This document shows positions 8,300-17,557 of a stretch of DNA of 64,000 bases, in pieces. The translations under genes were made by a program, and so were the position numbers. Source of the DNA: Saccharothrix saharensis (lineage in GTDB: Bacteria > Actinomycetota > Actinomycetes > Mycobacteriales > Pseudonocardiaceae); the NCBI RefSeq assembly GCF_006716745.1, contig NZ_VFPP01000001.1:8319386-8383385 (forward strand), given 5' to 3'. Under the pieces are notes generated by a model that was not told the origin of the DNA, did not search any database, and worked only from the letters and a program-made list of their open reading frames with translations. Position 1 is the stretch's first letter. Every line of letters starts with the position of its first letter.

Positions 8300-9133
8300 G
8301 TGAGCTTCTTCGACGGTCCGCCAATCGACCGGGACCAGGTGGACTTCGCCGTCAGCCTGGCCGAACGAGCCGGCCGGCTGGCCCGCGACCGGTTCTTCGG
8401 CGGTGACACGGCTGCCTCGCTCAAGGCGGACGGCAGCGAGGTCACCGCCGCCGACCGGGCCGTCGAGGAGTTCGTCCGCGCGGAACTCGCCCGGCACGCG
8501 CCCGACGACGAGGTCCACGGCGAGGAGGGCGGCACCACCGCCGGCACCTCGGGTCGGCGCTGGGTGGTCGACCCGATCGACGGCACCTACTACTTCGCCC
8601 GCGGTGTCCCGCTGTTCACCACGACCCTCGCCCTCGAGGACGAACACGGTCCGGCCATCGGCGTGATCCACGAACCGGTCGCCCGCAGGACCGTGTTCGC
8701 CGGTCGACACCGCGGCTGTCGGTTGGCGGCCGGCGGACCCGCGACACCCGTGCGGGTGAACGGCCAGGACCGGGTCGGTGGCGCCGTGACCGGCGTGGCC
8801 AACCTCGGCACGTGGTCGGAGGAATTGCTGCTGGCGCTGCACCGCAGGGTCTTCCTGTTCGCCGGCGGTGACGTCGTCGGCCTGGTCACCGGGCACGTCG
8901 ACGCGTTCGTGGTCGCCGGGGCGCCGATGGGCTACGAAGACCTCGCCCCGCTGCCGGTCATCGTGCACGAGGCCGGCGGGCGCGTCACGGACCTCGACGG
9001 CGACCCCGTGCTCACCGGCAACGGCACGGTGCTCGCCACCAACGGCGTGCTGCACGACGCCCTGCTCGACGTGACGCGCGGCCTCCCGCACGCCCGGGAC
9101 TGGCAGGCGCTGCGCGCGACCGATCCCCGATGA
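8300..9133 (+). CDS. Inositol-monophosphatase-family phosphatase, histidinol-phosphatase-like
   Basis: A protein of about 277 residues with the lithium-sensitive phosphatase motifs: HGEEGG (first metal Glu), WVVDPIDGT (metal Asp-Asp) and the C-terminal YEDLAPLPVIVHEAGGRV, matching the family's 'WDxxxxxxIxxEAGG' with Asp kept. Members hydrolyse inositol-1-phosphate, histidinol phosphate, fructose-1,6-bisphosphate or PAP. The 'FFDGPPIDRDQVDFAVSLAE' beginning and overall form resemble actinobacterial HisN-type enzymes, but no histidine genes are nearby. The start is uncertain: GTG 8300 or GTG 8279, neither with a strong ribosome site. Confidence 0.75.
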   Translation: MSFFDGPPIDRDQVDFAVSLAERAGRLARDRFFGGDTAASLKADGSEVTAADRAVEEFVRAELARHAPDDEVHGEEGGTTAGTSGRRWVVDPIDGTYYFARGVPLFTTTLALEDEHGPAIGVIHEPVARRTVFAGRHRGCRLAAGGPATPVRVNGQDRVGGAVTGVANLGTWSEELLLALHRRVFLFAGGDVVGLVTGHVDAFVVAGAPMGYEDLAPLPVIVHEAGGRVTDLDGDPVLTGNGTVLATNGVLHDALLDVTRGLPHARDWQALRATDPR

Positions 9134-9149
9134 CCACCGGAACGCCCGC

Positions 9150-10550
9150 CTAGACCGACATCGACGGCACGAGCGGGCGGCGGGTCGACTCCGCGCCGAA
9201 CACGCGCCACGCGGCGGCGAGAGCGGCGACGGCGGCGCTGATCACCGGTGGCGCGGCGGTGAACGGCACCCGCAGCCGGTCCGCGCTGCCGCCCGTCGGG
9301 TCCAGCGACCCGCCGGGCAGCACGGCCACCCCGTGCCGCAGCGCCACCTGGGCGAAGGACGCGGCGTCCACGTCGGGCAGCCGCACCCACAGCGTCTGGC
9401 CGCCCTCGGCGGGCGTGAACTCCCACTCGGGCAGCTCCTCGCGCAGCCGCGCGCACAAGTGGTCGTGCTGTCGGCGCAACGCCGTCACGCGCTCCGACCG
9501 CACGGCGGCGTGGTCGGCCAGCAGCTCCACCGCCGCCAGCTGGTCGAGCACCGAGCTGCCGAGGTCGTGCACCGCCTTGAACCGCGCCAACCGCGCGACG
9601 AGCGCCGCGTCGGCCCGCACCCAGCCGAGCCGCAACCCGCCCCACACCACCTTGCTCAACGACCCCACCGCGATCGCCCCGGGTTCGGGCGCCGGCGCGG
9701 GCGCACCGGTCAGGTCCAGGTCGGCCAGCGCCTCGTCGAACACCAGCGGCACGGTCCCGGCCGCCCGCACCAGGTGGGCGCGCTGCAACGGGCTCAGGGA
9801 CGTGCCGGTCGGGTTGCGGAACGCGGGCATCGCGTAGACGAGCGCCGGTGTGCGGCGACCCAGCGCGCCCGCCAGGTCGCCCGCCGCCCGCACCACCGCC
9901 CCGACCTCCCGGAACAGGTCCAGCGCACCGGGGTACGTCGGCGCTTCCACCAGCACCTCGTCACCCGGCCGCACCAGCGCGCGGGCGATCAGCGCCAACG
10001 CCTGCTGCGCGCCGGTCGTGACCAGGACCTGTGCCGGTGTCGTCGGCACGCCGCGGTCGCGGTACCGGGCGGCGAGCGCCGCGCGCAGCGCCGGGTGCCC
10101 GGACGGGTGGTAGCCCAGGTCATCGCCCGACAGCCGGTCCACCGCCCGCCGTTGCGCCTCGACCAGCCGCGCGGGCGGCGCCATCGGCCCGGCGCAGGCG
10201 AACTGGAGCACGCCGTCCGGCGGCTCCAGCAGGTTCACGAACATCGGGTTCGCGGTCTCGGCCCGGGCCGCCGCCGCGCGCCCGCCCGGCGACACCCACG
10301 TGCCGCTGCCGCGCCGGCGGGTCACCCGGCCCTCCTCGCGCAGCAGGTCGTACGCGGCGATCACGGTGGTGCGGCCGACGGCCAGACCGGCGGCCAGCGA
10401 CCGGTCCGGCGGCAGTGCCGTTCCCGCCGGCAACGACCCCTCGTCGATCAGCTCGCGCAGCCGCGCGGCCAGCAGCAGGTACAGCGAGCCGCGGCCGGCC
10501 GACCAGCGCCCGAGCCGCCCCGCCAGGTCGTCCACCGACAGTGGTTTCAT
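9150..10550 (-). CDS. MocR/PdxR-type regulator (GntR HTH plus aminotransferase domain)
   Basis: A 466-residue chimera. Residues 20-88 form a GntR winged helix (LYLLLAARLRELIDEGSLPA, RTTVIAAYDLLREEGRV) and residues 110-460 a fold-type I aminotransferase with the PLP lysine Lys300 in VGSLSKVVWGG. MocR proteins use PLP as an effector and commonly control vitamin B6 or amino-acid genes. It is divergent from a PLP-dependent gamma-synthase/lyase gene with only 63 bp between starts, so that gene is the probable target. ATG 10550 lies immediately beside a CCAAT/ATTGG inverted repeat. Confidence 0.9.
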   Translation of the reverse strand: MKPLSVDDLAGRLGRWSAGRGSLYLLLAARLRELIDEGSLPAGTALPPDRSLAAGLAVGRTTVIAAYDLLREEGRVTRRRGSGTWVSPGGRAAAARAETANPMFVNLLEPPDGVLQFACAGPMAPPARLVEAQRRAVDRLSGDDLGYHPSGHPALRAALAARYRDRGVPTTPAQVLVTTGAQQALALIARALVRPGDEVLVEAPTYPGALDLFREVGAVVRAAGDLAGALGRRTPALVYAMPAFRNPTGTSLSPLQRAHLVRAAGTVPLVFDEALADLDLTGAPAPAPEPGAIAVGSLSKVVWGGLRLGWVRADAALVARLARFKAVHDLGSSVLDQLAAVELLADHAAVRSERVTALRRQHDHLCARLREELPEWEFTPAEGGQTLWVRLPDVDAASFAQVALRHGVAVLPGGSLDPTGGSADRLRVPFTAAPPVISAAVAALAAAWRVFGAESTRRPLVPSMSV

Positions 10551-10557
10551 GATGAGA

Positions 10558-10575
10558 CCAATCTAGGCGTATTGG
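10558..10575. promoter_or_regulatory. Candidate MocR operator in the divergent promoter
   Basis: CCAAT-N8-ATTGG forms an 18-bp inverted repeat between the divergent MocR and PLP-enzyme genes, 7 bp from the MocR start codon. It is the only clear dyad in this 63-bp spacer. Its place suggests control of both genes, including autoregulation. Confidence 0.4.
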
Positions 10576-10613
10576 ACCTCCCAGCGGACCACTTGGTGAC
10601 CGATGCTCGGCTC

Positions 10614-11771
10614 ATGCAGCCTGACACCCGCGTTGTGCACACCGAGGTCCCCGCGTTGACCAGCAGGCCCCTGTCCGTGCCGCTGTACCAGACCTCAGGG
10701 TTCTCGTTCGACGACCCGGAGGCCTTCGCGGACGGCATGACCAGGCCGGACGGCGCGTTCGTCTACACGAGGTTCGGCAACCCCACGGTCCGGGCGCTGG
10801 AGGACGCCGTGGCGTCGCTCGAAGGCGGCACGGCGGCGTTGGCCACCGCGTCGGGCATGGGCGCGATCAACGCGGTGCTGCTCGCGACCCTCGGCTCCGG
10901 CGACCACGTGATCGCCCAGCGCGCGCTCTACGGCGGCACCCTGGCCTTGTTGCGCGACCTGGAGGAGCGCTGGGGCATCGCCGTCACGTACGTCGGCGGC
11001 CACGACCCGGACGAGGTGCGCGCGGCGCTGCGACCGGAGACCAAGGTGCTCTACCTGGAGACCATCGCCAACCCCACCGGGCACGTCAGCGACCTGCCCG
11101 CGGTGAGCGCGGTCGTCGGCGACGACGTCCTCGTGGTCGTGGACAACACCTTCGCCTCGCCGTTGCTGTGCCGCCCGATCGAGCACGGCGCGGACGTCGT
11201 GGTGCACTCGACCACCAAGTACCTCGGCGGGCACAGCGACGTGACCGGCGGCGTGGCCGTGTTCGCCGACGACGCGCGCTACCGCGCGGTGTGGCACCAC
11301 TCGATCGAGCTGGGCGTCACGCCGGACCCGTTCGCGGCCTGGTTGACCCTCCGCGGCCTGCGCACGCTGGCGCTGCGGGTCCGCAGGCACGAGGAGAACG
11401 CCGAAGTCCTGGCCCGACGGCTGGCCGCGCACCCGGCGGTGCGGGTGGTGCACTGGCCCGGCCTCGACGCGCACCCCAGCCACGCCGTCGCGACCCGCCT
11501 CCTCGACGGCTTCGGCAGCGCCTTCTCGTTCGACCTCGCCGACGTCGAAGCGGGCCGGAAGTTCGTCACGGCGGTGGAGCTGGTCCGGCTCGCGCCGTCG
11601 CTGGGCGGCACGGAGACCCTGGTCCTGCACCCCGCCGGCACGTCGCACCGGCAGCTGAGCGAGGAGCAGCTCGCCGCGAGCGGCATCACCGGCGGCACGA
11701 TCCGGCTGTCCGCCGGCATCGAGGACGCCGACGACCTGTGGCACGACATCGCCCAGGCCCTGGAACGCTGA
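10614..11771 (+). CDS. Cystathionine gamma-synthase / methionine gamma-lyase-family PLP enzyme
   Basis: A 385-residue trans-sulfuration enzyme. Family landmarks are YTRFGNPT (residues 51-58), the phosphate-binding TASGMGA (78-84), the substrate/PLP Asp-Asn-Thr in VVDNTFASPL and the Schiff-base Lys202 in VVHSTTKYLGGHSDV. Such enzymes make or break C-S bonds at the gamma carbon of homoserine esters, cystathionine or methionine; the exact reaction cannot be told from sequence. ATG 10614 was chosen; GTG 10596 is in frame. It is divergent from the MocR regulator and likely controlled by it. A strong terminator follows immediately. Confidence 0.85.
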   Translation: MQPDTRVVHTEVPALTSRPLSVPLYQTSGFSFDDPEAFADGMTRPDGAFVYTRFGNPTVRALEDAVASLEGGTAALATASGMGAINAVLLATLGSGDHVIAQRALYGGTLALLRDLEERWGIAVTYVGGHDPDEVRAALRPETKVLYLETIANPTGHVSDLPAVSAVVGDDVLVVVDNTFASPLLCRPIEHGADVVVHSTTKYLGGHSDVTGGVAVFADDARYRAVWHHSIELGVTPDPFAAWLTLRGLRTLALRVRRHEENAEVLARRLAAHPAVRVVHWPGLDAHPSHAVATRLLDGFGSAFSFDLADVEAGRKFVTAVELVRLAPSLGGTETLVLHPAGTSHRQLSEEQLAASGITGGTIRLSAGIEDADDLWHDIAQALER

Positions 11772-11802
11772 CGGGTGGCCGCCGACCGCGGCGGCCACCC
11801 GT
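11771..11802. terminator. Bidirectional hairpin terminator
   Basis: A perfect 13-bp stem (ACGGGTGGCCGCC with GGCGGCCACCCGT, 6-nt loop) lies between two convergent genes and overlaps the stop codon of the PLP enzyme. Confidence 0.75.
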
Positions 11803-11822
11803 TCCGTGCCGTGATCAGCGGC

Positions 11823-14132
11823 TCAGCAGGCGCCCTCGTCCCGCCACACGGCCCACGAACCGGGAGCTCCCGGCTCGGCGCCGGTGGAGTACCAGGTCGA
11901 GGTCCACTTGTGCGCGTTGTGCGAGACCACGTCGTTCGGCGCGTAGGCCCGGGTCGCGCTCCAGGCGGGCATCCCGGCGCACCCGCCCGGTGTGCCCTCC
12001 TCGACGGTCAACGTGAACGTCGAGGAGTGCGACACCGCCGAACCCGCACCGGTCACCGTGACGCTGTACGTGCCCGCCGGGGTGGCCGCGGACGTGGCGA
12101 TCGTCAGCCGCGCCGACTCACCCGACGCGACCGTGGCCGGGTCGAACGCCGCCGTCGCGCCCGTCGGCAGCCCGGCGGCCGACAGCGCCACCTTCTGGGC
12201 CGCGCCCGCCGTGATCGTGGTGCCGACGGTGGAGGTCACCGTGCCGCCGGGCCGGGTGGCACCGGCGGTCGGGTCGAGCGCGAGGGCGAAGTCGTCGGCC
12301 GGGGGTTCGCCGCCGACGGTGAGGGTGTACGTCACCGTGTGGCTCGCGGACCCCGTGCCCCGCACGGTGATCGGGTACGTGCCCGGCGCGACGTCCGAGG
12401 TGGTGGACACGGTCATGGTCGACGACCCGCCCGAGGTCACCGACGACGGCGTGAACTGCACCGCCACGCCCGACGGCAGGCCCGCGGCGCTCAACGCCAC
12501 CGCCTGCGGGTCGCCGGACGTGGTGGTCGTGCGGACGGTCGACTGCGCCTTGCCGCCCGGTTCCACCGTGCCCGAGGCCGGGTCGAGCGCGAGGGTGAAG
12601 TCGTCGTCCGGCACGCCGACGCACGTCGGCTCGCCGGCCTGGGCGGGCAGGCTGATCGCGTTCCACGCCGCCTTCACCGCGGTGAACTGCCGGCACGTCG
12701 GGTCCAGGTTCTTCGCCGCGGTGAGGGTCGCGACGCGGTACCGGAAGTGCGTCATGCCGGAGGTCTTGAGCAGCATGGCGTTGTAGAACACCCGGCCCGC
12801 GGCCTGGATGCCGATGCCCGTCACGGTCGAGCCGTCGCACGTCGGGCTCGCCTTCGACCCCTCGGCCAGCAGGTGGAACCAGTGGTTGAGCGGACCGGCC
12901 GCGGCGTGCACCTCGGTGCCGGGGATGGCGCTGGACCAGCAGTTCGGGTGACCACCGACCGCGGACGGGTTCGCCATGTTGCGGATGGGGCCGCGCCCCA
13001 CGAGGTTGACCGACTCGCCGACCAGGTAGTCCGGCGTGTCGAACGGCGCCGGCTCGTTGGCGTAGGCCTCGGTCAGCGCGCCGAAGATGTCGCCGGTGGC
13101 CTCGCCGAGGCCGGCTTCGCGCGCCGCGCCGCCGGGCGTGTACTGGTCGATGGCGTGCCCGTGCTCGTGCGCCACCACGTCCATGGACGCGATCCACTGG
13201 TTGGCGTTGTTGCGGCCGATCTCGATGTGCCGGCCGGTCCAGTAGGCGTTGACCGCGTTGAGCCCGACCTTGACCGTGACGCCGCGGCCGTTGCCGTCGA
13301 TGCCGTTGCGACCCAGCCAGGTCTTCATCATCTCCCACTGCTTCTGGGTGGACCAGAGCACGTCGGCGCAGCCGGTCTCCTTGCTGGTCGCGTTGCCGTT
13401 GCCGAAGGAGTCGGTGGCCTTCGTGAACGGCGCGTTGGTCGCGTAGTCCACGCAGCGCAGACCGGGCCGGGTGTCGTCGACCGTGCTGTTGTCGCTCGTG
13501 TCGATGGACAGCGGGTTCGGCCCGTTCCACTGGCTCGTGCCGCTGCCCGCCCGCACGTCGTCCCGGCTGCCCTCGACCGCGCCGGTGCGGGCGTTGACGT
13601 AGACGTGCAGGCGGCTCGGCGCGCCGTCCTTGCGGCCGGAGACCACGGTCTCGTACACGAGCGTGCCGTGCCCACCGGCGAGCACCGACAACGTGGTGCC
13701 CTCGACCTCGTCCACAGAGGGCAGTTGCGCCCGGGCGACGCCCGCGGCCCGCGCGGGGGTGATCGTCGGCGTCGGGTCGACCGCGAGGCCGCCGAGGGGA
13801 GCGGCGACGGTGTCCAGCACCGCGCCGGCCGCGTCGGTCGCCACCACGGCGTCACCACCGATGACCGGCAGGCCCTGGTAGGTGCGGTCGTAGGAGACGT
13901 AGAACAGGTCTTTCCGGCCGGGGACGCCGCCCTGGTAGACCGCCCGCCGGTGGAACTGCTCGTGCGGGCCCTTGGCCAACGCGTCCAACCCGGACGCGGC
14001 GGCCTGGTCGGCCGACCGCACGGCGAGGGTCACGGGGCTCTCCGGTGCGGCGGGCGCCGCTTGTGCCGTGGCCACCTCGACGGACAACGCCGTCAGGCAC
14101 GCGGCGAGGTATATGCCGAATCTGCGTTTCAC
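11823..14132 (-). CDS. Secreted thermolysin-like (M4) metalloprotease with two Ig-like repeats and a chitin-binding tail
   Basis: A 769-residue multidomain exoenzyme. It has a signal peptide (1-26), an FTP/PepSY-type propeptide to about residue 195, then an M4 catalytic domain with AHEHGHAID (His322, Glu323, His326) and the third zinc ligand Glu344 in GEATGDIFG. After it come two homologous domains of about 95 residues, each opening DDFxLALDP and ending HTVTYTLTV or HSSTFTLTV. The C-terminal 50 residues (CAGMPAWSATRAYAPNDVVS ... WAVWRDEGAC) form a CBM5/12-type chitin-binding module. The enzyme should cleave proteins outside the cell, anchored to chitin-containing material. A LacI gene lies upstream in the same direction. 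Confidence 0.9.
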   Translation of the reverse strand: MKRRFGIYLAACLTALSVEVATAQAAPAAPESPVTLAVRSADQAAASGLDALAKGPHEQFHRRAVYQGGVPGRKDLFYVSYDRTYQGLPVIGGDAVVATDAAGAVLDTVAAPLGGLAVDPTPTITPARAAGVARAQLPSVDEVEGTTLSVLAGGHGTLVYETVVSGRKDGAPSRLHVYVNARTGAVEGSRDDVRAGSGTSQWNGPNPLSIDTSDNSTVDDTRPGLRCVDYATNAPFTKATDSFGNGNATSKETGCADVLWSTQKQWEMMKTWLGRNGIDGNGRGVTVKVGLNAVNAYWTGRHIEIGRNNANQWIASMDVVAHEHGHAIDQYTPGGAAREAGLGEATGDIFGALTEAYANEPAPFDTPDYLVGESVNLVGRGPIRNMANPSAVGGHPNCWSSAIPGTEVHAAAGPLNHWFHLLAEGSKASPTCDGSTVTGIGIQAAGRVFYNAMLLKTSGMTHFRYRVATLTAAKNLDPTCRQFTAVKAAWNAISLPAQAGEPTCVGVPDDDFTLALDPASGTVEPGGKAQSTVRTTTTSGDPQAVALSAAGLPSGVAVQFTPSSVTSGGSSTMTVSTTSDVAPGTYPITVRGTGSASHTVTYTLTVGGEPPADDFALALDPTAGATRPGGTVTSTVGTTITAGAAQKVALSAAGLPTGATAAFDPATVASGESARLTIATSAATPAGTYSVTVTGAGSAVSHSSTFTLTVEEGTPGGCAGMPAWSATRAYAPNDVVSHNAHKWTSTWYSTGAEPGAPGSWAVWRDEGAC

Positions 14133-14434
14133 GCCAGCTCCTCAGGCATGCAGGGAAATCCCGAGTGGCGGCCTCGATGACAACTCAGTGTCTAGCGCTT
14201 CGGCGGCCTTTTCATCGAGCATTGACCGTTGCCAGAGGAAATGCTCAGAATTCGTTCGGCTATAACGCGGAAATCATCTCCTATTTGTTATGCCGCCGAT
14301 CGCGCCGCCTTCGCCTTCGGCAAGAGGTGGGTCTGGGTCGGCAGGACGCGGCCGACGGCCGGCACCACCTCGCACTGCGGGAGGCGGCCCGAGCGGACAC
14401 CGGGTTCGGCGACCCGGCGTGACGTGCCGGCGGA
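14133..14434. other. Intergenic region upstream of the metalloprotease
   Basis: About 300 bp between the LacI gene and the protease gene. It is more AT-rich than its surroundings around 14185-14295 (CGGCTATAACGCGGAAATC and TCCTATTTGTTATG), which suits a leftward promoter for the protease. I see no convincing small gene, operator dyad or hairpin. Confidence 0.4.
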
Positions 14435-15472
14435 TCAGGCGGGTGGGGCGGTGCTCTCGCGCACGACGAGGGCGGTGGCCAGCTCGACCCGCGGCTGGTC
14501 GAGCACGCCGCCACCGGCGAGCGTGATCAGCATCCGGGCCGCGGTCGCGCCCATCTCGGCCAACGGCTGCCGCACGGTCGTCATCGGCGGGCAGCACCAC
14601 CGGGTGTTGTCGATGTCGTCGAAGCCGACCACGCTCAGGTCGTGCGGGACCCGCAGGCCGAGTCGCCACGCCGCCGCGTACACGCCGAGCGCCTGGAGGT
14701 CGTTGCCGCACAGCACGGCGGTCGGCCGGTCGGGCCGTTCCAGCAGCTCCCGTCCGAGGTCACGGCCGTGTTCGAAGGTGAACTCGCCGGTGCGCACGAG
14801 CCGGTCGTCGAGCCGCACGCCGGCGGCGTCCAGCGCGGCGCGGCACCCCTCCAGCCGGGCGCGGGCGCCCAGGGAGTCGGGCGGCCCCCCGACCACGCCG
14901 ATCCGGCGGTGGCCCAGGTCGAGCAGGTGGCGCGCGACCGCGATGCCGCCGCTCCAGTTCGTCGCGCCGACCGAGGGGATGGCGTGCAGCGGTTCCCCGG
15001 ACGGGTCCAGCGCCACCAGCGGGATCGCGCTCGCGGCGAGCAGCGCGTGCTGCTCGGGCGTGAAGGCCGAGTGCACCGCGACCACCCCGAGCGGGTGGCG
15101 GGCGAGCAGCTGCTCGGCCCAGGACCGCCCCGGTGGCGTCGGCTCGACCACCTCGGTGAACGCGACGGCCAGCTCGTGCTCGCGCGCCACCGGCTCGATC
15201 CCGCGCATGATCTCGACCGCCATGTGGCGTTCCAGCCCGTAGAACACCACTTCGAGCAGGGCGGCGGGCGCGATGGCGTCCGGGCGGCGGTAGCCGTGCT
15301 CGCGCAGCAGGGCCTCGACCCGCTGCCGGGTGTCCGACGCCACGCCCGCCCGGCCGTTGAGCACCTTCGACACGGTGGGCTTGGAGACGCCCGCGAGCCG
15401 GGCGATCGTGCCGACCGTCAACTCACCGCGTCGCCGCCCACGCCGCTGACCGTCCGCGATGCTCCCCGCCAC
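14435..15472 (-). CDS. LacI-family transcriptional regulator
   Basis: A protein of about 345 residues. The HTH is TVGTIARLAGVSKPTVSKVL followed by NGRAGVASDTRQRV (about residues 15-50), then a periplasmic-binding-protein-like effector domain (LEVVFYGLERHMAVEIMRGI, CGNDLQALGVYAAAW, LSVVGFDDIDNTRW). Such repressors answer to sugars. GTG 15472 was chosen as a start just before the HTH; the open frame extends further upstream without support. The target is unknown; the downstream secreted protease or unlinked sugar genes are candidates. Confidence 0.85.
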   Translation of the reverse strand: MAGSIADGQRRGRRRGELTVGTIARLAGVSKPTVSKVLNGRAGVASDTRQRVEALLREHGYRRPDAIAPAALLEVVFYGLERHMAVEIMRGIEPVAREHELAVAFTEVVEPTPPGRSWAEQLLARHPLGVVAVHSAFTPEQHALLAASAIPLVALDPSGEPLHAIPSVGATNWSGGIAVARHLLDLGHRRIGVVGGPPDSLGARARLEGCRAALDAAGVRLDDRLVRTGEFTFEHGRDLGRELLERPDRPTAVLCGNDLQALGVYAAAWRLGLRVPHDLSVVGFDDIDNTRWCCPPMTTVRQPLAEMGATAARMLITLAGGGVLDQPRVELATALVVRESTAPPA

Positions 15473-15717
15473 GGCCCGAAGTGTACGGAGGCGGCGGCAC
15501 GGGGCCGATCGTGCTCCACCCGGCCCCACCCCCGTGCCCACCTTCGGGTTGCCGAAGCGGCGTCCCGTGGGCAACGGTTCGGGTGCGTCGCCGAAACACG
15601 CGAACGATGAGGTCGGATCGACTCGCCCGGAGTGGCGCAGCGGTACGACCGACCGCCGGGTGTTCAGTATGGTCCGCGGGGAATCGCTCACATACCGTGC
15701 TGGGAGGAGGACGTCCG

Positions 15718-17388
15718 GTGATCGGGCATCCCGACGAGCGCGACCTGGAGCGGTGGGCGAGCGCGGACCTGGCCGCGCTGCGCGACGACCTCGATCACGT
15801 GCTCAACGCCGACGCTGCCTCGTCGGACGCGTCCGGCGTGCCGACATCCTCCCGGCCGCCGTCGGACGCCGAGCTGCTCGACGCCGTGCGGGGCGGGGAG
15901 ATCCAGGCCTACGGGCAGTTGTTCGAACGCCACGTGCGCGCGGCCCGCAGCCTGGCCCGGCACCTGGCCCGGTCGGGCGCGGAGGCCGACGACCTGGTGT
16001 CGGACGCCTTCGCGAAGGTGCTGGACGCGGTGCGCGCGGGCGGCGGCCCCGAGTCGGCGTTCCGCGCGTACCTGCTGACCGCGTTGCGGCACACCGCGTA
16101 CGACAAGACGCGGCGGGACAAGAAGCTCAAGCTCGCCGACGACCTGGAAGCCGTGTCGGGGGTGGAGAGGGTCACCACGGTGCCGTTCCACGACCCGGCG
16201 CTGGCGACGTTGGAGCGGTCGCTGGCCACGAGGGCGTTCGCCAGCCTGCCCGAGCGGTGGCAGACGGTGTTGTGGCAGACCGAGATCGAGGGCCAGTCGG
16301 CGTCCGAGCTGGCGAAGTTGCTGGGGTTGACCGCGAACGGCGCCTCGGCCTTGGCCTACCGGGCGCGCGAGGGCCTCAAGACCGCCTACCTCCAGGCGCA
16401 CCTGGCGGACAACCCCACGACCCGCTGCCGCGCCACGGTCGCGAAGCTGGCCGCGTGGACCAGGGGAGGGCTCACCAAACGGGAAACCGCGCAGGTCGAG
16501 GCGCACCTGGACGAGTGCGGCACGTGCCGCGCGATGGCCGCCGAACTGGCCGACGTCAACGGCACCCTGCGCGCCGTCGTCGCGCCGCTGGTGCTCGGCG
16601 CGGGTGTTTCCGGCTACCTGGCCGCGACGGCGGGCACGGCGGAGGCGGGCGCGGTGGCGGTCGGCGCGGGCGCGGCGGCCCACTCCGTCACCACGACGGC
16701 CCAGTGGCTCGGCGTGGCGGCGTCGGCCACGGCGGTGGTCGCGGCCGTCGTGCTCGGGGTGAACACGGGGCAGCAGCCGGTCGTGCCGACGGTCGACGCC
16801 CAGGCGCCCGCCACGACCGTCGACCTCGGGACGTCGGTGGCGGTGTCGGGGACTTCGTCGGTTCCCTCCTCGGGAGTCGACCTGCCGTCCGCCACCACCA
16901 CGGCCACCGAGCCCGGCGGCCGGCCGTCGCCTCCGCCCGGGTCGGACGTGCCGACGACCACGACCACCGCGCCCGCGGGGCAACCGCTGACGCCGGACGT
17001 GCCGGCCGAGTTCTCCGTGTCCTCCGGCGGGCCGCCCGTGAACCTGCCCGTCATCGTCCGCAACACCGGGTCGTCGCCCCTCGAGTCCCCCACGGTCGTG
17101 TTGTCCCTGCCCGAAGGTGTGCAGGTGGTGGGGAAGGGCAACAACCTGCGGGGCGGGGACCTCGTGCGGTTCGACGGTGCGGCGGCGCAGACGGTCGGGT
17201 GTCCCGCGGGGAAGGGCACGGTCACGTGCGCGGCCGAGGGGGACATCCCCGTCGGCGGACAGGCGACGTTCCTGTTCCGGCTGCTGGCCGGGCCGAAGGC
17301 GGTCGGCGGCACGATCCAGGGCACGGTCGGCAGCGGTTCGACGCCGCCCGTGCCGGTGCAGGTGCCGCTGGCGGTCACGCCCCGGTAG
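15718..17388 (+). CDS. ECF-type sigma factor fused to a zinc-finger anti-sigma-like segment, a membrane helix and an exported domain
   Basis: A 556-residue protein starting at GTG 15718 behind GGGAGGAGG. Residues about 45-220 are sigma-70 regions 2 and 4 (IQAYGQLFERHVRAARSLAR, DDLVSDAFAKVLDAV, LPERWQTVLWQTEIEGQSA, then LLGLTANGASALAYRAREGL). A zinc-finger anti-sigma motif HLDECGTCRAMAAEL (HxxxCxxC) follows near residue 263, then apolar segments (GVAASATAVVAAVVLGVNTG), a Thr/Pro/Ser-rich stalk, and a CARDB/DUF11-like beta domain (NLPVIVRNTGSSPLESPTVV). Sigma factor and membrane sensor are thus one chain, which predicts release by proteolysis or a sensing change. No separate anti-sigma gene follows. 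Confidence 0.8.
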   Translation: MIGHPDERDLERWASADLAALRDDLDHVLNADAASSDASGVPTSSRPPSDAELLDAVRGGEIQAYGQLFERHVRAARSLARHLARSGAEADDLVSDAFAKVLDAVRAGGGPESAFRAYLLTALRHTAYDKTRRDKKLKLADDLEAVSGVERVTTVPFHDPALATLERSLATRAFASLPERWQTVLWQTEIEGQSASELAKLLGLTANGASALAYRAREGLKTAYLQAHLADNPTTRCRATVAKLAAWTRGGLTKRETAQVEAHLDECGTCRAMAAELADVNGTLRAVVAPLVLGAGVSGYLAATAGTAEAGAVAVGAGAAAHSVTTTAQWLGVAASATAVVAAVVLGVNTGQQPVVPTVDAQAPATTVDLGTSVAVSGTSSVPSSGVDLPSATTTATEPGGRPSPPPGSDVPTTTTTAPAGQPLTPDVPAEFSVSSGGPPVNLPVIVRNTGSSPLESPTVVLSLPEGVQVVGKGNNLRGGDLVRFDGAAAQTVGCPAGKGTVTCAAEGDIPVGGQATFLFRLLAGPKAVGGTIQGTVGSGSTPPVPVQVPLAVTPR

Positions 17389-17557
17389 GCCGCGTGAGCT
17401 GTGGTGGTCCTTCGAGGTCCGACCGCCCTGGATCGTTTCGGTTCGTGCCGGTGGACGGCATGAGGTCGGGGTCACTGTTTGGTGCCGGTGACGCGGGGAA
17501 CCCGGCGTCTACGCCCTGAGCTCGAGAGGGAGCGCCGATTGTTGGAAGGCTCGTGTT

